From positions 1,302,001 to 1,366,000 of the forward strand of contig JAUIRK010000898.1 of assembly GCA_030549495.1 (NCBI GenBank): 64,000 nt of DNA, written 5' to 3'. A program made the translations under genes and the position numbers. This DNA is from Nectonema munidae (Eukaryota > Nematomorpha > Nectonematoida > Nectonematidae). The first letter of the stretch is position 1; every line of letters starts with the position of its first letter. This document shows, piece by piece, positions 63,506 to 64,000 of this stretch. The notes below the pieces were generated by a model, which made no database searches, was not told where the DNA came from, and saw nothing but the letters and a program-made list of their open reading frames with translations.

Positions 63506-64000
63506 TTAAAAAAAGTCTGTTATGCAGGTCTGTTTGGCAGATGTTGCAACCGCTGTTTGCAGCTCACTTTCCAGAGTGTAGAAGGTGGTGAGATCGTGGC
63601 CGATGGCTTCCAGATAGGCACGCACAGATGACAGGCCGTCGAGGGCAACATGGGCCTTTGGTGGTGGAGGCAGTTCAGCTGACTCATCGTCACTGTCAGC
63701 AGTGGGGCAAACATCTGGCTGGCGTACTGTGTCACAGATGTCGTCATCTGTCAAGACCCCATGGCACTCAGTCTGGGAATCCACGTTCACGTAGGCCTGG
63801 AACTCTTCTGTTGTCATCCCATCTGGTGCCTGGTCCTGGTGGTCTGCAGTGGGAGCATCTGGAGCAGAGGTGATGCGGAAGCCGGCATGGGCAAAGCAGT
63901 TTGCCACACTGGACTGTTTTACATCCTGCCATGCCACTTTCAACATGTGCATAGCATCCATGACTGTAAACTTGCGGGCGAAGGTGCTGGCAGAGAACTC
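63506..64000 (-). CDS. Tigger transposase, C-terminal part (GC-rich)
   Basis: Open frame from the window edge to a stop at 63506. It reads MDAMHMLKVAWQDVKQSSVA, NCFAHAGFRI, a variable proline/alanine-rich stretch, then an acidic segment TADSDDESAELPPPPKAHVA, SVRAYLEAIGHDLTTFYTLE and ITDFF. A-W-x-x-V-x-x-x-T/S-V/I-x-NCF-xHAGF is a landmark just after the DDE domain of Tigger and jerky-like transposases. GC content and codon choice are clearly higher than in any other coding DNA of this window. Open through its visible length, so it may be a recent arrival. Confidence 0.85.
   Translation of the reverse strand, partial: EFSASTFARKFTVMDAMHMLKVAWQDVKQSSVANCFAHAGFRITSAPDAPTADHQDQAPDGMTTEEFQAYVNVDSQTECHGVLTDDDICDTVRQPDVCPTADSDDESAELPPPPKAHVALDGLSSVRAYLEAIGHDLTTFYTLESELQTAVATSAKQTCITDFF

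Larger units (their letters stand above)
60918..64000 (-). mobile_element. Tigger-type DNA transposon, 3' end, carrying a hAT-like insertion
   Basis: TA (60916-60917) then CAGTGGTTAT, interrupted by the hAT-like element at 60928-63210, then AACGATTTAACTGTGCG from 63219. Joined across the target duplication this gives a usual Tigger end of the CAGTGGTTATAACGA type. The transposase C-terminus ends at 63506, about 300 bases from the terminus without the insert, which is a normal spacing. The element continues beyond the window. Confidence 0.75.

Overview
This is a strongly AT-rich eukaryotic nuclear window: spliced genes, AATAAA signals, and introns that are either about 50 nt or several kilobases long. 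The mix of piggyBac, hAT, pogo/Tigger, Tc1/mariner and CR1-like relics suits an invertebrate animal. I favour an arthropod, possibly a copepod, but that is inference; no species marker was found.

Two host genes are recognisable. (1) A THUMPD3-type tRNA guanine-N2 methyltransferase runs on the minus strand from 11742 down to at least 1640. It has a start exon, two further N-terminal exons and three catalytic exons; one linking exon and a secure C-terminus were not found. (2) NDUFV1, the 51-kDa NADH/FMN subunit of mitochondrial complex I, runs on the plus strand from 27937 to 37885 in seven exons whose phases join; its presequence exon is only a guess. Two more minus-strand spliced exons (40435-40776, 49590-49784) and a minus-strand open region (27124-27504) look like genes but were not identified.

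The rest is mostly mobile DNA. Left end: 3' end of a pogo/Tigger element (1-556). THUMPD3 introns hold a piggyBac relic, a MITE, a complete-ended hAT-like element (5103-7375) and an 87-bp perfect foldback. A CR1-like LINE (about 11790-13030, minus) lies just upstream of the THUMPD3 start codon, followed by a piggyBac fragment. 16234-18290 is a relic of a multicopy protein family of unknown class, with a second fragment at 39038-39343. 18704-24999 is a hAT-like element with perfect 8-bp target duplications, split by a TTAA-flanked piggyBac (18941-22629) that carries its own satellite array. A NDUFV1 intron holds a hAT relic with terminal repeats (32792-33826). Beyond NDUFV1 come a 37-bp minisatellite, a Tc1/mariner relic (minus), a piggyBac copy with most parts present (about 46930-49440), a ZBED5-type hAT relic (minus), a 605-bp TA-flanked MITE and a large inverted repeat pair. 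At the right end a hAT-like element (60928-63210) sits inside the terminal repeat of a GC-rich Tigger whose C-terminal coding part runs off the window.

The most interesting pattern is the hAT-like set at 5103-7375, 18704-24999 and 60928-63210. All three have TAGG-start termini, 8-bp target duplications and a shared DGK / D-x-T-A-x-N-T / AER motif plan. Their proteins resemble uncharacterised multicopy invertebrate proteins rather than textbook hAT transposases. A tandem duplicate that lacks every cytosine (30711-30867) and a G/C homopolymer patch (25607-25880) look like sequence or assembly faults.
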